Assembly (NCBI GenBank): GCA_019722365.1 | Contig: JADFUC010001115.1 | Coordinates: 62,001-126,000 of the forward strand | Source: Lithospermum erythrorhizon | Lineage: Eukaryota; Streptophyta; Magnoliopsida; Boraginales; Boraginaceae | Reading direction: 5' to 3' | DNA: 64,000 bases | Shown here: positions 13,085 to 24,639 of the stretch, in pieces | How positions within the stretch are numbered: position 1 is the stretch's first letter | Layout of the letters: each line of letters opens with the position of its first letter | Made by a program: the position numbers and the translations under genes | The notes under the pieces: model-generated | What the model saw: only the letters and a program-made list of their open reading frames with translations | Databases searched by the model: none | What the model was told of the DNA's origin: nothing

Positions 13085-13890
13085 ATGTGAATATAAAAAT
13101 ATCACATAATAATTTAGATATATATTCTTAATAGTATTTTTTGATTAGAAAATTATTTTTCAATTTATAATTGATTAATTATCATAAAAAAATTTAGTAT
13201 GACTAGACTAATTCATTGCATTAAAATAAAATTTACTTATTATATGATAAAATTAAAAAAATCAAAGGTAGTATTATATCAAACACTTTTATCTGTTGAT
13301 AAAGATGTTGAGTATTTTTTATATAATTGGATGAAAATGTTGATAATGAACATATGGTAATTAGCATACGATATGTCGTAAAACTCTCGCGACATATTAT
13401 AAGAGAGTAGATAACTCCAATTATATTTGAATTGTTATAGAATTTTGAGGCAAAAAATTTAGAACTTATTAATTATAATTGTTATAGGAGTCGTTTTTAA
13501 AATCTTAGAAACATATTTTTTCATCAATAGAAAATATTATAATAAGGATAATATAGTAATTAGTAATGTGAAAGGGAAGAAACACAACTCACACTTTTAT
13601 AAATTTAGAACTTATTAATTACAATTTTTATAGGAGTCGTTTTAAAAATCTTAGAAACATATTTTTTAATCAATAAAAAATATTATAATAAGAGTAATAT
13701 GGTAATTAGTAATGCTGATAAGTAAGAACACAACTCGCACTTTATAAAGTAGGGCATTGCATGTGTACATTTTGAGGAGGGAAATTTAGATTTAACTTTG
13801 TTTATTATTGGTATAATGTAATAAGAGATATGTAAATCTTTTTAAAACTAATAATAAAGGGAATACATACATCATAATTAATCTTAAAAG
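13085..13890 (+). repeat. Direct repeat copy 2 inside the hAT element, with internal duplication
   Basis: It is homologous to 4065-4700. It differs by a tandem duplication of about 144 bases: 13457-13600 is repeated as 13601-13745, both beginning atttagaacttattaatt and passing through taggagtcg and atattataataag. Copy 1 has only one such unit, so the duplication arose after the two copies separated. Confidence 0.7.
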
Positions 13891-14096
13891 GAATTCATTG
13901 AAATTATATGCATTAAATCTAGTCTTAGGACTAAATTTTGTACAAAATACAACAAAGTTGTGAACAACTCCAAAACCTAAAACTTATCCAGAATCGAATC
14001 GATTTAGGTTCGGAAGTTGGCAGAACCGACGAAATAAGTTCTATTCCATTTTTGGCTCAAAACCGAATCAACTTATCCGCACACTCCTATAATTTG

Positions 14097-14458
14097 ATAT
14101 ATATGGAGTACTAAAAAAGAGTCTTGAAGAGTGAGTTTGATTTACGTGTTTAATTGTTTTCTTAGACTACCGATATCACAGGAGGTATTTCAAAAATAAA
14201 ATAGTCTCTGCCACATCAGATTATTACTTCACCAAATCATCAAATATCCCCAATAACTTTTACACTCCACAGTAGGAGTATTTTACATAATATTTCACTT
14301 TTCTTTTTCCTCCATATGACCAACATATATCCCACCATATGTATTAAAACACACTAATACGTAATATTATTAAATAAGATAAAGGAAACGTACACAACTC
14401 ATTAAAACACACGAACAACATATTAAAATGTTGATAAAAGTAATAAACAACATGAAAT
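14097..14458. other. Left flank/subterminal part of the PIF/Harbinger element
   Basis: AT-rich DNA between the hAT duplication and the Harbinger transposase stop codon. The outer end of the Harbinger element must lie here, but I could not fix a terminal inverted repeat. No gene is seen. Confidence 0.3.
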
Positions 14459-15762
14459 CTAGTTTTGGGTTATCCCAAATTTTTGCCAAATGTGTTCCAC
14501 GAGATCCTCCTTCAATTGAATATGTTTGGCCCTATCACGAAGTTCGGATCTAGTATGGATATCATAATCGGATCTAGCATGAACACATACTTCAAACTAA
14601 GGTAAGACTTGTGTTTGATAATCAAACAGTGAGCTTGTACTAGTACTGTTTGGAGGCTCGAATTCCATGTTCTCCCAATAAAAGGTATCATGCTCATCCT
14701 CGATTATCATATTATGTAAAATGATGCATGGCTGTATCATTTTTGATAAGTCGTGTTTAACTCCCACATTCTAGTTGGTTGATGAATAATCAAGAATTGT
14801 GCTTGGAGAACCCCAAATGCACGTTCTACATCTTCCTAGATGATTCTTGTTGTTTTACAAACAATTTTGCATTTTCTCCTTGGGGATATTGAAGTGATTC
14901 GACAAGGCCATTTGGGGTAGATTCAGTTTGCAAGATAGTATGCCAAATTGTATTGATGACTATTGATAGTGAAATTCACATATGGAGTTTGACCTCCTCC
15001 AATATCATTGAAGACCGGTGATCTATGTAACACATTTATATCATTTAATGTACCTGACAAACCAAAGAATGCATGCCATATTCATAAGTTGTAATGTGCA
15101 ACCACTTCAAGATTAATAATGGTTGTTGTACCTTTATGCTCACCAGTAAATTTCCTTTGTCAAGCCTTAGGACAATTTTCTATTGCTAATGTATGCAGTC
15201 AATACTTCTAATCATTCCAAGGAAACCCCCCTCCGATCCAACATGCAGTAGTCGTTGGAAGTCATCCGCATTCGGCCTTCTCATGTAATCCTTCTCAAAT
15301 ACAGATATTATCCCTTCACAAAACTTGTGAAGGCATTTAAGGCAATCGTTTCTCTAATCTTCATGTATTCATCACAAGCATCTGCTGCAACTCCAAAAGC
15401 TAACATGCGTATATCAATAGTATACTTTTGAAGAGATCATAATCCTCGTCTTCTAGCATTGTTTCCCCTTTGAGTGAAACACGTGTAATAATTTGAAACA
15501 TATTTTCCAATATGTACAAATAGTGGTACTTTCATGCAATATCTTCATTTAAATTAGTTGTCAGTATATGTAGGAGATTCAACAAAGTAATCTTTTACAA
15601 CCCTTTGATGTTCAAATTCATGATCTCTCTCTATGTGTGTTCGTGTATGTGATTGATTACGAAGCTTGTAATTCTTCAACTAGTCGTTGTTGATGTTCAA
15701 CTAAGATTCCTCCAACTCCTACTGCTGGATTTTTCGAGATCAAGTCATATCATGTGATCCAT
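14459..15762 (-). pseudogene. PIF/Harbinger transposase (ORF2, HARBI1/ALP1-like), broken
   Basis: The - strand reads as a plant Harbinger DDE transposase. It starts around the ATG at 15762 and ends with an intact tail ...HIWQKFG and a stop at 14459-14461. Recognisable blocks in order: RRYCMKVPLFVHI-like text (about 15500-15540), SIDCIH (about 15200), GEHKGTTTIINLEVVAHY (about 15085-15150), WHAFFGLSGTLNDINV (about 15035-15080), LADEIYPKWP-like text (about 14900), and a GVLQAQF-like stretch near 14820. These surround the family's DDE residues, which I cannot confirm one by one because frames shift several times. In the family this protein cuts and pastes the element with help of the Myb-like ORF1 product. 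It is inactive here. Confidence 0.8.
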
Positions 15763-15880
15763 TGAAATATAAAAGGAATTGAATGCTATATTTTTTAGGT
15801 TAAAGAATGAGTGATTTTCATCTTCACACAATGTCTACATTTATAATGTTCAATTTTTGGACTTCAAACTCTCCATTTAA

Positions 15881-16452
15881 TCAAATTAAAGTAAAATATA
15901 GGACATTGATGGCAAGGTAATGACAAAGTAACATGCAATGGTAGAAAATAAAATTGATAAGGTAGTGACAAAGTAACATGCATTCATTGAATATAAAGTT
16001 GAAAAGGCAATGACAAATTAACATGTATTGATTGAAAATAAAGTTAACAAGACAATGACAAAATACACCAAACATAAATCCTAAATATTTAATGACCAAA
16101 TGGGGCCTGACACGTATCATGTTAAAGAGTTCCTCGCCATTGTATTCATCTAATTCACTTCTTTGATTTCTCTTATTGAGGTTCAACCATATCTCTATTT
16201 TTTTAGAACGTACTGCTTCATTTTGAGCCTTGACAACTTCTTGCATCATTTGCATCTGTCATTCCTTTGTCTCCTTAAGTTCTTGACGTTCTAATTCTAT
16301 CGTCGTGTATTCTACCTCAATATTGAATTTTGACCTTCTTTTAGAAGAGGAACACTTTGTTTCATCTCTTCCTTCGGGACGTATCAAAGTGGAAATGGAA
16401 GATGACACATTATCATCTTTACTATTCTTCCTTTTAGAGCCACTACTATAAG
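15881..16452 (-). pseudogene. PIF/Harbinger ORF1 (Myb/SANT-like partner), C-terminal half
   Basis: It reads on the - strand from the hAT border: GSKRKNSKDDN, a Ser/Thr-rich part, RPEGRDETK, EVEYTTIELERQELKETKE, one stop, then MQMMQEVVKAQNEAVRSKK (from 16255) to about 16090. Charged helical text of this kind, just upstream of a Harbinger transposase on the same strand, is the C-terminal part of ORF1 (often annotated as a no-apical-meristem-associated domain). The N-terminal half lies 13.7 kb away at 30170-30886, separated by the hAT insertion. The last part of the open frame (15905-16065) is only a short tandem repeat. Confidence 0.7.
15905..16065. repeat. Short tandem repeat, about 58 bases x 2.8
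   Basis: Units contain gacaaagtaacatgcat and aaaataaa(g/a)tt(g/a)a. They lie between Harbinger ORF1 and ORF2, and the open frame through them is a by-product. Confidence 0.65.
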
Positions 16453-17290
16453 TAGTGTTACAAGGACCGGGCGATCCGAAACCGGTCCGAACCGCCCGGT
16501 CCGAAATCTCAACTGAATGGACCGGATCCCGTCCGATCCAACCTCGATCCGTATCCTAAATCGATCCGTACTAAATGACTCAAAACCGGATCCGTATATT
16601 ATATATAAAAAAATAAAAAATTTAACCCCTCTTCTTCAATTCTGCTTCTGGCGCCCCCGCCCCCAATTTCATCAAGCCTGGGGTTCCACTAAAGAGGTCA
16701 GACAACCTCTATTTCTCAACGATTCCGCCTCTCTCCGGCTCTGACCTCCTCCTTCGTTCATCCAATTATCTCTCATTCTCTCAATAGTAATAGTTATTTT
16801 TCTTCTCCTTTAATTAAAATTGAAAATATGTTTGATTCTTGCTTTAATTAGTTTAATTCATGTAAAATGTGTTTGATTTTGTGCTAGTTATATAAATTGT
16901 TATTTGATTTTGTGTTATTAATTTATTATTTCTCGAATTGTTATTTTTGTATTTTAAATTTTTTTGTATTAGGTTTAATTTTTTTTCTAATTGTTAAATA
17001 TGTTTTAATTAGCTTTATTTTCATTTATTGTTTTTTCAATTCATAAATATGTTTGTGCATTTTCGCTTTTCAAGCTTCATATAAATATTTTGGTATTTTG
17101 AATTATGCTTTTCATTGACTAATTTTGTTCATAATGTTGTAATTTAATAATTTTTGGATAATGTTTCATATAATATTTTTAATATGTTTATCTCTTTGAG
17201 TAATAAACTTATACCCAATTAATAATATGTCAGACATAATTGTATAAGCTCAGAATTGATTAATAAGCCGGGAGCAAAGCGATAATTAAT

Positions 17291-17545
17291 ATGTCTTTTC
17301 AAGATTCTTCAATTACTCCCACCATGGATGAATATGATGACGCTGAGACTATCAGATGTTTAAGATCATTGGGGGAATGAGGTTGGGAGCTGAATGATAT
17401 CAACAACAAATGGAAACATCAATCCGTCACCCACCGAGTCATGGGTAGCGGCCGGGTCAAAAAAATATATCATTCCTTACGTAAATGGAGAGATTATACT
17501 ACTCGTGATGGTACAAGAAATGGATGTGCAAATGGTGTACAACTA
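17291..17545 (+). pseudogene. hAT transposase, N-terminal part before the Gypsy insertion
   Basis: The ATG at 17291 opens MSFQDSSITPTMDEYDDAE. A stop follows at 17378-17380 and then WKHQ..., a region that should correspond to the BED-type zinc finger, although the cysteine/histidine pattern is not clear. The frame runs into the Gypsy insertion point at 17541-17545 and can be resumed at about 27566. It is assigned through position and the clear downstream half. Its start is tentative. Confidence 0.5.
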
Positions 17546-20186
17546 TGTATCAGAATAACCCGCTATAAAAAAAAAAAATTTAAATTTTTCTACGGCGCGG
17601 ACCCGAATGTATAAATTTTTTTTCTTTCCTCGATGATGATATTATTTCATAAGATTTTGTCGAATTTCATTTATAATTTAGTAGCGTTAATATGGAAGAA
17701 TTTTATCTTTGAAATCGGGTTCGTGGAGATTTGGCACGATAAGTCGTGGAGAATTAACCGAAACCGAATCCGGGACTCGATTTTTTTTAAAATATCCTTG
17801 TAGTTTATCTACATCATCAAACACTTCACCATCTTCATCTTGTTCCATTTTTGGCCGAAATACTCCCTCATTTTTCCCCTTGAACACTTCTTCATTTCTT
17901 CAATTGCTGCCAAACTCAAACCGCTTTCAGAGAATATTGTTCTTTCATCATTCTCTTCGAGTTAAGGTAAGAAATTTCAAGTCTTTCGAGATATTTCTTG
18001 GTTTCAGATAGTTGACTTTAGTTGACTTTACATAATTGAATTTTATGATAAATCTTAGTCAAGTTATGGGTTCTCGCGACGATTTGAGTATTGAATTCGT
18101 GATTTAGATCGCCAGGACGTATGGCCGAAAGGACTTTTAGGTTTCTTCTTTTTTGCCGACTTCTTTTTATGTGATATTTTTATAAGACTTTAAACGCGTA
18201 GTGAGGTTATATCGACCTTATTATATTTGTTATGGCGTTAAATCGGGTGATTTAAAATTGACGAAGCGATGTTAAGGCTGAAAAGTGTAAATCTAAATCG
18301 AAAGTTATAATTGATATTTCGGAGTATAGATTGTTAATTATGGACTTGATGATTAATTGTGAATGACTTATAAGTTGATTTGTAATGGTAAAGTGATAAG
18401 ATGGGTTCTAGCGGGGATCGACGGTCAGGTCCTGGCCGATCAGAATCGATAGCTGATCCACCAAGCTATACCACGGTAGATAGTTCCCCCAAGAGTTGCT
18501 ATGCATTCTAGAACGCCGGTATATGCGTAGTTAGGTCTTGATTATACTTCGGTGTCATGAGGCATCGATCATGAGCAAGCATCTTGATCGTCTTTCATGG
18601 CTCAAGGTAGCTAACAGAGGCGAAAGTACTTATCTCACGGGTGTTACTTAATGCATTTCTTACCTTTGGATTTGTGATATACATGTTATTAAGTGATATG
18701 TTTATGTGAGAAACGAAGTACATGCTGGCTGTGTTGGCGATTACGAGAATGATATACATGTAATCTTGTGTTACGTGATCGCTTTCTCTGCGGCTACCAA
18801 GATTGCCGGAGGTAAAGAATACTGGAACTCCAACTTATATCAATTCTCATGGCCTTGTCGGCACTTTTGATATGTTTATGGCCTTGTCGGCGATTGTGAT
18901 TGATTTACTGGGCGGATGTTTTAGTTATGCCAACAATACTTTTCATAGATAGTTGTTTGGGTTACGGATGAAGCCTGAGGCCTCGAGTATCGTAAAGGAC
19001 TTAGTCGGGATTACTGTGATTAGGTGACTTCTCCTTCCTTTGCGTGATACGTGACGCTTATTGGCCCTATACTTCGCATATTGCGGCGGTTTGGCTCCTT
19101 CCTTATACTTCCGTATACAGCTGCATGACTGCTTTTGATCGCTTGGCCAAGGCATTGTCGGTGTGGCCCTATACTACGGTATAATACATGGGTTTGGCCT
19201 TATACTTCGGCATAAGAGTCGGTAATGAGTCTTTTGATCACTTTGTCGCTGCATTGCCGACAGGCCCTATACTACGGTGAGCAATAAGGGCGTGGCCTTA
19301 TACTTTGTGTATAAGGCGCGTGCCTTATACTTTGTGTATAAGCGCGGTTTTGGCCTTATATCATGCGGTATAAGCTGGGGTGATTATTGATTAGTCCATT
19401 CCCCGCAGTGACGGATTGGAGTATATGCGCATTGTGAGGTTGGTATACCGCGGGGATATGAATAGGAGGTTTGATGACGAGTTTTAGTCAAGAGCCGAAG
19501 TCTATTGATTTCTTTCGAATTGTGTGCTGAATCCTTCTATTACATCTTCATGTATTATGTCCGAGATTTCGTGGAATTATGTTTATGACCTTTTTAGGGT
19601 AGTCCCGATATATGGTATTATTCATATTTGATTATTAAATTCTCGACTATCTCGTCTGTACGGGCAAGTTCACCCTGTTAAGTTTCACTAAGCCAGCGGC
19701 CACACCCCTTTTCGCTATGGGCTGCATTTTCATTTGTGCCAGTCGATTGTGTGGCTACGAGCCAAGAGGTCGGGCTGGAGAGTGTGTTCTGAAAGTGGCT
19801 AAAGCAGCACGGGTGGCCGAGATCCTCACAGCCTCATTTTGACGCGGCTGGCAACTGCCATTGTTGTATTCCTTTTGAAATTTTAGCCTTGTCGGCAGTC
19901 ATTTTGTATTCAGGATACAAAGACGTGATCATCTGGTTGTAGCCTTGCCGGCATTACTTTATTTTGAGTTATGTTGTGTATATATATATGGGTTGGTCGC
20001 TTTCGGATATCAAATGGATTTGATTATAAATTTTTAAAATCGGGTTTCATTTGGGAAACTTAATTGCGGATCACATTTTTGGATGAAACGAATTGTATTT
20101 AAACCGAGTCGCCCATCGGCTCACGACTGGGTGTTCGGATTTTAATGACTCTCACTCAGGCGGCCGAATTCGGGCGAGTCAGCATA
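17546..20186 (+). repeat. 5' LTR of the nested chromovirus
   Basis: It starts TGTATCAGAATAACCCG and ends near gggcgagtcagcata. Landmarks: ggcgcggacccg (17585), tggccgaaatactccc (17851), splice-donor-like ttaaggtaagaaa (17963-17975), an array of CTTATAC...GTATAAG palindromes (about 19058-19372), and the conserved ttcactaag...ccctttt block (19686). It aligns along its whole length with 24946-27560 but with many small indels. Confidence 0.85.
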
Positions 20187-20190
20187 ATTT

Positions 20191-20207
20191 TGGTATCGAG
20201 CTTAGGT
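20191..20207 (+). other. Primer-binding site for initiator tRNA-Met
   Basis: tggtatcgagc directly after the 5' LTR resembles the plant PBS tggtatcagagc with one base lost. It fixes the LTR end and the orientation. Confidence 0.75.
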
Positions 20208-20599
20208 TTCCTGCGATTTTGCTATCTCGTGGTCATGAAGTCGACTTGCTTTTCCATGAGTCGTCACAGTAGTGTCTTTTTTGTTAAATCTCGAAGTCTT
20301 TTTTCTTTGGCTGCAGACTGCTGGTGACGCTTTTACCCGCAGTACGTGGGCGGTGCAGAGCGAGAGGTGCTGCAGGTGTGCCCAGGGGCTTCAGCCGGCA
20401 GTGGCATGATGTCGATTGAGGCCGCGGGACCAGGTCCGGAGGTGCATTCTTCCTCGAAGGTGTCGAGGTAGACCTCGCAGAGGAGATGCCGTGAATGCTC
20501 GTGGCCGAGCCAGCAGAGGTCGTAATTCCAGAGCAAGTTGTTTGACCGATTTCCGAGGAGGATCTCTTCGTTTTCGGGGTTCGCCGAGCAGCTATTGAG

Positions 20600-21500
20600 T
20601 TCATCCGTGGGGATATGAAGATCATTTTGAGCCGGCCGGGGATCAAGGGCGGTATTTAGGTTTAGTTTGTTACTTAGACTTCACGAGTGTGCTCGACCAT
20701 GGAACCTCGAAAGTATCTTCCGATCACAGAGGGAGGTCTATGTTTCCCCTCGGGAGCCATTTGTCGAGCTCTTCCGGGAGAATATTGTTTGGAGACCCAC
20801 ATGGCGGCTCTTTATAGAGAGTCATTTCTTGACTCAGGTTCGAGGTCGCCTTGAGGAGTACGAGACAGTCAGTTGATTTCCAGCCGACTACTTCCCATGT
20901 TTATCCAAAGGATGCCAAGAGGATCACTAGGTTCAGTGATGGCTCGACGTGGGAGACACTGCATCTCACCGACGGTTTTTACTAGTTTCCATGTCGCGGA
21001 GGAATGCAGCTCAAGCATGGAATGAGCAGAGCAGTGATCGAGGAGGAGTCGACCTCGAGACTTTTCTTCCGGGTAGCCTTCTAAAATTTTAGAGTTCAGA
21101 GGAGGACGGACCAACAGAGTCGCCCCGGGCAGAGTCACTGGCTGGGGCCGTCTCGGTTATTCCAATCGCCCTTCTACACGGCAGCTCTACCAGATCCAAG
21201 GCGGGGTTCGTAGTAGCTCTCCGGGGTTCAGAGCAGTTGTCCGTTACCGCCATGTCGATTGCGCCAGCGCAGGATTGCCGGAGAGGGTGGTCATATGTTA
21301 TCGATGCCGCCAGCTCAGACATCTCGGCGGGCGATTGTCCCCTGCTGGTTGGGAGAGGCGCTAGCACGCCGCACTGCCTGGCCTGGCTGAGGCGGGGGCA
21401 TCAAAGGAGCCGTGGTTTATCTAGCGTCGGGGGGGCCGGGGATATGGAGCCGAGGACCTCGAGAGCTGGCAAGCAGCCTCGAATGAGCTGGCCGAGGCCA
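20600..21500 (+). pseudogene. Gypsy gag, broken
   Basis: Several frames alternate. The clearest landmark is a degenerate CCHC zinc knuckle near 21294-21345 (CYRCRQLRHLG...). Upstream text with LFRENI (about 20775) and RLEEYETVS fits the capsid region. In the family Gag packages element RNA. No intact frame exists. Confidence 0.6.
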
Positions 21501-21509
21501 GATCTATGC

Positions 21510-22030
21510 CGCTAATTATCGTGAGGCCCGTGATACTCCCTCAGAAATGCGACAGTACATTATTCCTTTGTGATATCGGTGCCGTGGTGTTGCTTGATCT
21601 GGGCTACGCATTCTTTGTGTCCTCGATTTTTATTCTTTTATCTCATGTTGTGTGCCTTTGCCTCGTCTCCCACTTGAGATTATGACGCCAAGAGGAAAGT
21701 CGGGCCATGTTGATTCACAGACATGTAGACTGCCCTTTGATCAGATGTCATTGTCTCCACATTTACTTCCATTCGAGCTCCATTTTGATCTTGTCTTCGG
21801 GGTATGGATTGGCTGGGAAACATATGCGTTATTGATTGCCATCGAAGGAGATTACTTTGTGGGGTTCAGCCACTGTATATCCATTCAAGGGAGATGTAAA
21901 GATTTTGCCTTCGAAGCCAGGGTCAAGACTGAGGCTGGGAGGTCGATTCGTAAGGCGTGTCGGATTCTTTGGGATATGTGGTTGATTTGAGTAGGGAAGA
22001 GGTCGACCGAAGATGCGCGGGCGTTAGAGA
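21510..22030 (+). pseudogene. Gypsy protease and linker, broken
   Basis: A stretch DIGAVVLLDLGYAFFVSS (about 21574-21625) is a decayed aspartic protease core (family pattern D-T/S-G-A..SF). It is followed by a linker up to FKDVFSRDLP (about 22032-22061), the conserved entry into RT. Confidence 0.65.
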
Positions 22031-22820
22031 GTTCAAGGATGTTTTTTCCCGAGACTTACCGGACTGCCGCCGCACGGAGATCGACCATGGCCGAGGTGTT
22101 ATTCCGGTAATGCACCAATTTCTTCCAATTTACGTGATGGCTCCAGCCGGCTGGGTGTGAATCATGGACTCCGGGCCATAGTGAATTGTTGGACAAGTGG
22201 ATTCACGTATCGAGTGTATCTCCGCATGCATCTGTAAATATTGTTTTCAGGAAAAAGAAGCGATTGCCCTAATGAGGCCGTGTATCACTACACATGCATT
22301 GAATAAAAGTGGACCATTAAGAACCGATACCCATTGCCCGCACCTACTTCCATTTGTTTGATCACCGGGTGATGCCAAGGTGTTCTCGGCGATTGATTTG
22401 CGATCCGGTTATCATCACTGGTGATCAAAGTGGGGAGGATATTCAAATCGCTTCCTCCGATCTCTTCAAGTATGACATTATGAGTTTATAGTGACGCCAT
22501 TTGATCGACAACGCATTCGGCGGCCTTTATGGATTTGATGAACCGGTATTTCGAGTATTTGGATGAGTTTGTGGTGGTTCTATTGATGATATTTTGATAT
22601 ATTCCGTAGGGAGTGAGGAACACGAGGCATTCGCATTATTTTGGGAGCTGAGATAAAGACCGCTTGTATGCCGTTTTCCCCAAATGTGAGCCTGCTGGCG
22701 GAAGTGCAATTTCGCATGTCATTTCCGCGAGGGTATTTGTGTCATCCACGTATGTGGAGGCCGTGAACACTGGGAGCGCCCCAACGCCGCGATCGGAAAG
22801 TAGAGTTTTCGTTACCGGTT
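22031..22820 (+). pseudogene. Gypsy reverse transcriptase, broken
   Basis: Recognised in order: FKDVFSRDLP (22032), YVMAPAG (about 22130), PLPAPTSIC-like text (22330), FSAIDLRSGYHH (about 22384-22420), MDLMNRYFEYLDEF (22528), the catalytic block around 22568-22602 where the two-Asp motif reads IDDILIYS across a frame change, and the thumb with CEPAGGSAISHVISARV (22685). This is the standard Ty3/Gypsy palm. Frameshifts separate most blocks. Confidence 0.85.
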
Positions 22821-22949
22821 ATTGCTGTGAGATTCATCAAGGACTTCTCTTTGATCGCGACGCCATTGACCAAGTTGACCAGAAAGGGGTTCCGTTTATT
22901 TGGGATGATGATTGTGAGGACTACTGTGGTATTAAAGGAAGTTGACTAC

Positions 22950-23300
22950 GGCTGCGATACCGTCTGGTTCTCCGGTATTGATTTATAATGATGCTTCAGA
23001 TCGTGATCGGGGTGCGCTCACGCAGTAACGGAAGGTGATTGCCCACGCTTCTCGATGGCTTGAGAAATCACGAAGAACTATCCGACATGATCTTTGTTTA
23101 GCTTATAGTCTTTGCGTTAAAATCAAGGGAGACATTATCTTTACAAGGCCGATTTTTACTGATCATAAGAGTTTGAAATATCTTCCCACGTAGAGATTTG
23201 AATTTGAGGCGCAGGAGGCGGATGGAGTTCATTAGTGATTGGCGACTTGACTATCGAGTACCACCTGTGGAAGCGCAAACGTAGTAGCCGATGCTACCGA
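22950..23300 (+). pseudogene. Gypsy RNase H, broken
   Basis: Visible pieces: IYNDASDR (about 22981), LTQ*RKVIAHASRWL (about 23016-23070), a decayed ELA(Y) region at 23095, FTDHKSLKYL (about 23155-23185) and a remnant of the ...WLELISDYD end at 23225-23260. Order and spacing match Gypsy RNase H. Confidence 0.8.
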
Positions 23301-23479
23301 AGAGGCGGGAACTAAAGGACCTGGTACTTAAACAAATTGAGCCTCGATTTGACACGGGTAGCGATTTGTGGGAGATTTTCATGAGTAGTTCGACCTGTTT
23401 GTGGATCAATCATAGCCTTGCAAAAGAGCGTGGATGAGACTGCAGTTATCAAGTAGTGGACGCGGCGAATGGAGTTAGA

Positions 23480-24200
23480 TCGGGATTTTCATAGCTGATT
23501 TAGAGCGGAGCTCAAGATGAAAGCGCAGACACAGCAGGTACCGTGATTCGTATTTAGCCGGTAAGGGAGATTCTCGATGAGGCCCATAATAGTCCTTTGG
23601 CCAGTGTACACCCGGGTAGTACAAAGATGTATCGTGGATTTGAGGCCGAAAAGATTGCGGCCGTGAATAAAGAGACGCAGAGTTTCGCGCAAAGTGCTTG
23701 GTTTGTCGCCAGTAGCCGAAGATGTATTATCCCTGCCAAGGGTTTACTGCACCTTCCCTATTCCCCGAAAGTGACATGGAGAATATCACCATGGACTTCG
23801 TGGTTTGGGCTTCCGAGGACGCCGAGGCGACATGACGGGATTTGGGTGGATTGCTGATAAAGTTATCAAAGTCGGCTCATTTTCTTACCTATCAAATCTA
23901 TACGGGCTCGGTAGACTAGCGAAAATTTATGTGGATCGACAGGAGATTGCACGGGTTCCGTCGATCATTCTCGACCGTGACGCCTAGATTCACTTCGAGG
24001 TTCCCCGAGGGGTTTCTGGAGGCAATCGGGGACTGTATGGAGTCGAGTACATCTTTTTCATCCCTGCATCACGGGGCAATCTCGGTGAGGATCACTCGAC
24101 ATCGGGAGGATATGTCTGCTTCAGGTTCTGAACTTCTCCGGAATTGGGATCACTTAGTCGCTTCAAGATAGAGCCTCGCCTCACAACAAATACCCATGCT
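23480..24200 (+). pseudogene. Gypsy integrase, broken
   Basis: HPGSTKMYRGFE (about 23609) marks the zinc-binding N-terminus. Then KGLLHLPYSP, WTSWFGLPRTPRRHDGIWV (23790-23850) and a VPSIILDRDA stretch (about 23955-23984) mark the catalytic core with the second Asp. The third acidic residue region (about 24000-24070) is decayed. Integrase inserts the element DNA and generates the 5-bp duplications seen at other copies. Confidence 0.85.
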
Positions 24201-24639
24201 AGTATCAGATGGAAATCTGAAAAGGCCAGACGGGCGAGGTGCCGTACCCAGCTTGTTATGAACGGTAGGAGAGGAAAGCCATTTGCCTGGGAGTTGGTCG
24301 AGAGTCTCCGTAGATGGATCGCATTGATTCAAGAAGATCCGAGACACTGTGATAAAAAGTAAGGTAAGCAAATACGTGCAGATCACCCGCAGAGTGCATT
24401 CTTGTCGCTTGGAGGCTCCAAGCGACCGCGTTGCCTCGAGGTATCTCCGCTGGAAGTGGATGTATGTCTGGGGAGGAAAGGAAGTTGAGTCCTCGTTATA
24501 TTGACCATTTGAGATCCTTGGGAGAGCTGGGTTCGTGGTTTACCTGGCTGGCGCTTGCCTCCGAGTTTAGATAGGATCTCATAACGCTCCATGTGTCCTG
24601 CTTGAGGAAGTATATCCCCGACGAAGTCGCATATTCTTA

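Larger units (their letters stand above)
3349..14088. mobile_element. hAT-type element (no transposase seen) hosting nested LTRs
   Basis: The element is bounded by a perfect 8-bp duplication ATAATTTG at 3341-3348 and 14089-14096, the length typical of hAT transposons. The ends are rich in the AATCGAACCG / CGGTTTTG type of motif and are roughly inverted: gtagtgccgcac on the left, aggagtgtgcgg read inward from the right. Removing the nested solo LTR (about 4781-12224) leaves about 3.3 kb of AT-rich DNA in which I find no transposase reading frame, so it is probably non-autonomous or strongly deleted. It carries two internal direct repeats (about 4065-4700 and 13085-13890). Orientation cannot be given. 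Confidence 0.75.

Noticed and set aside
19058..19372. Palindromic repeats as possible tRNA-like or CRISPR structures
   Set aside because: No cloverleaf, irregular spacing, and the same array recurs in the other LTR.
20284..21367. Several 60-120 codon - strand frames across gag
   Set aside because: High-GC shadows of the broken gag region on +.
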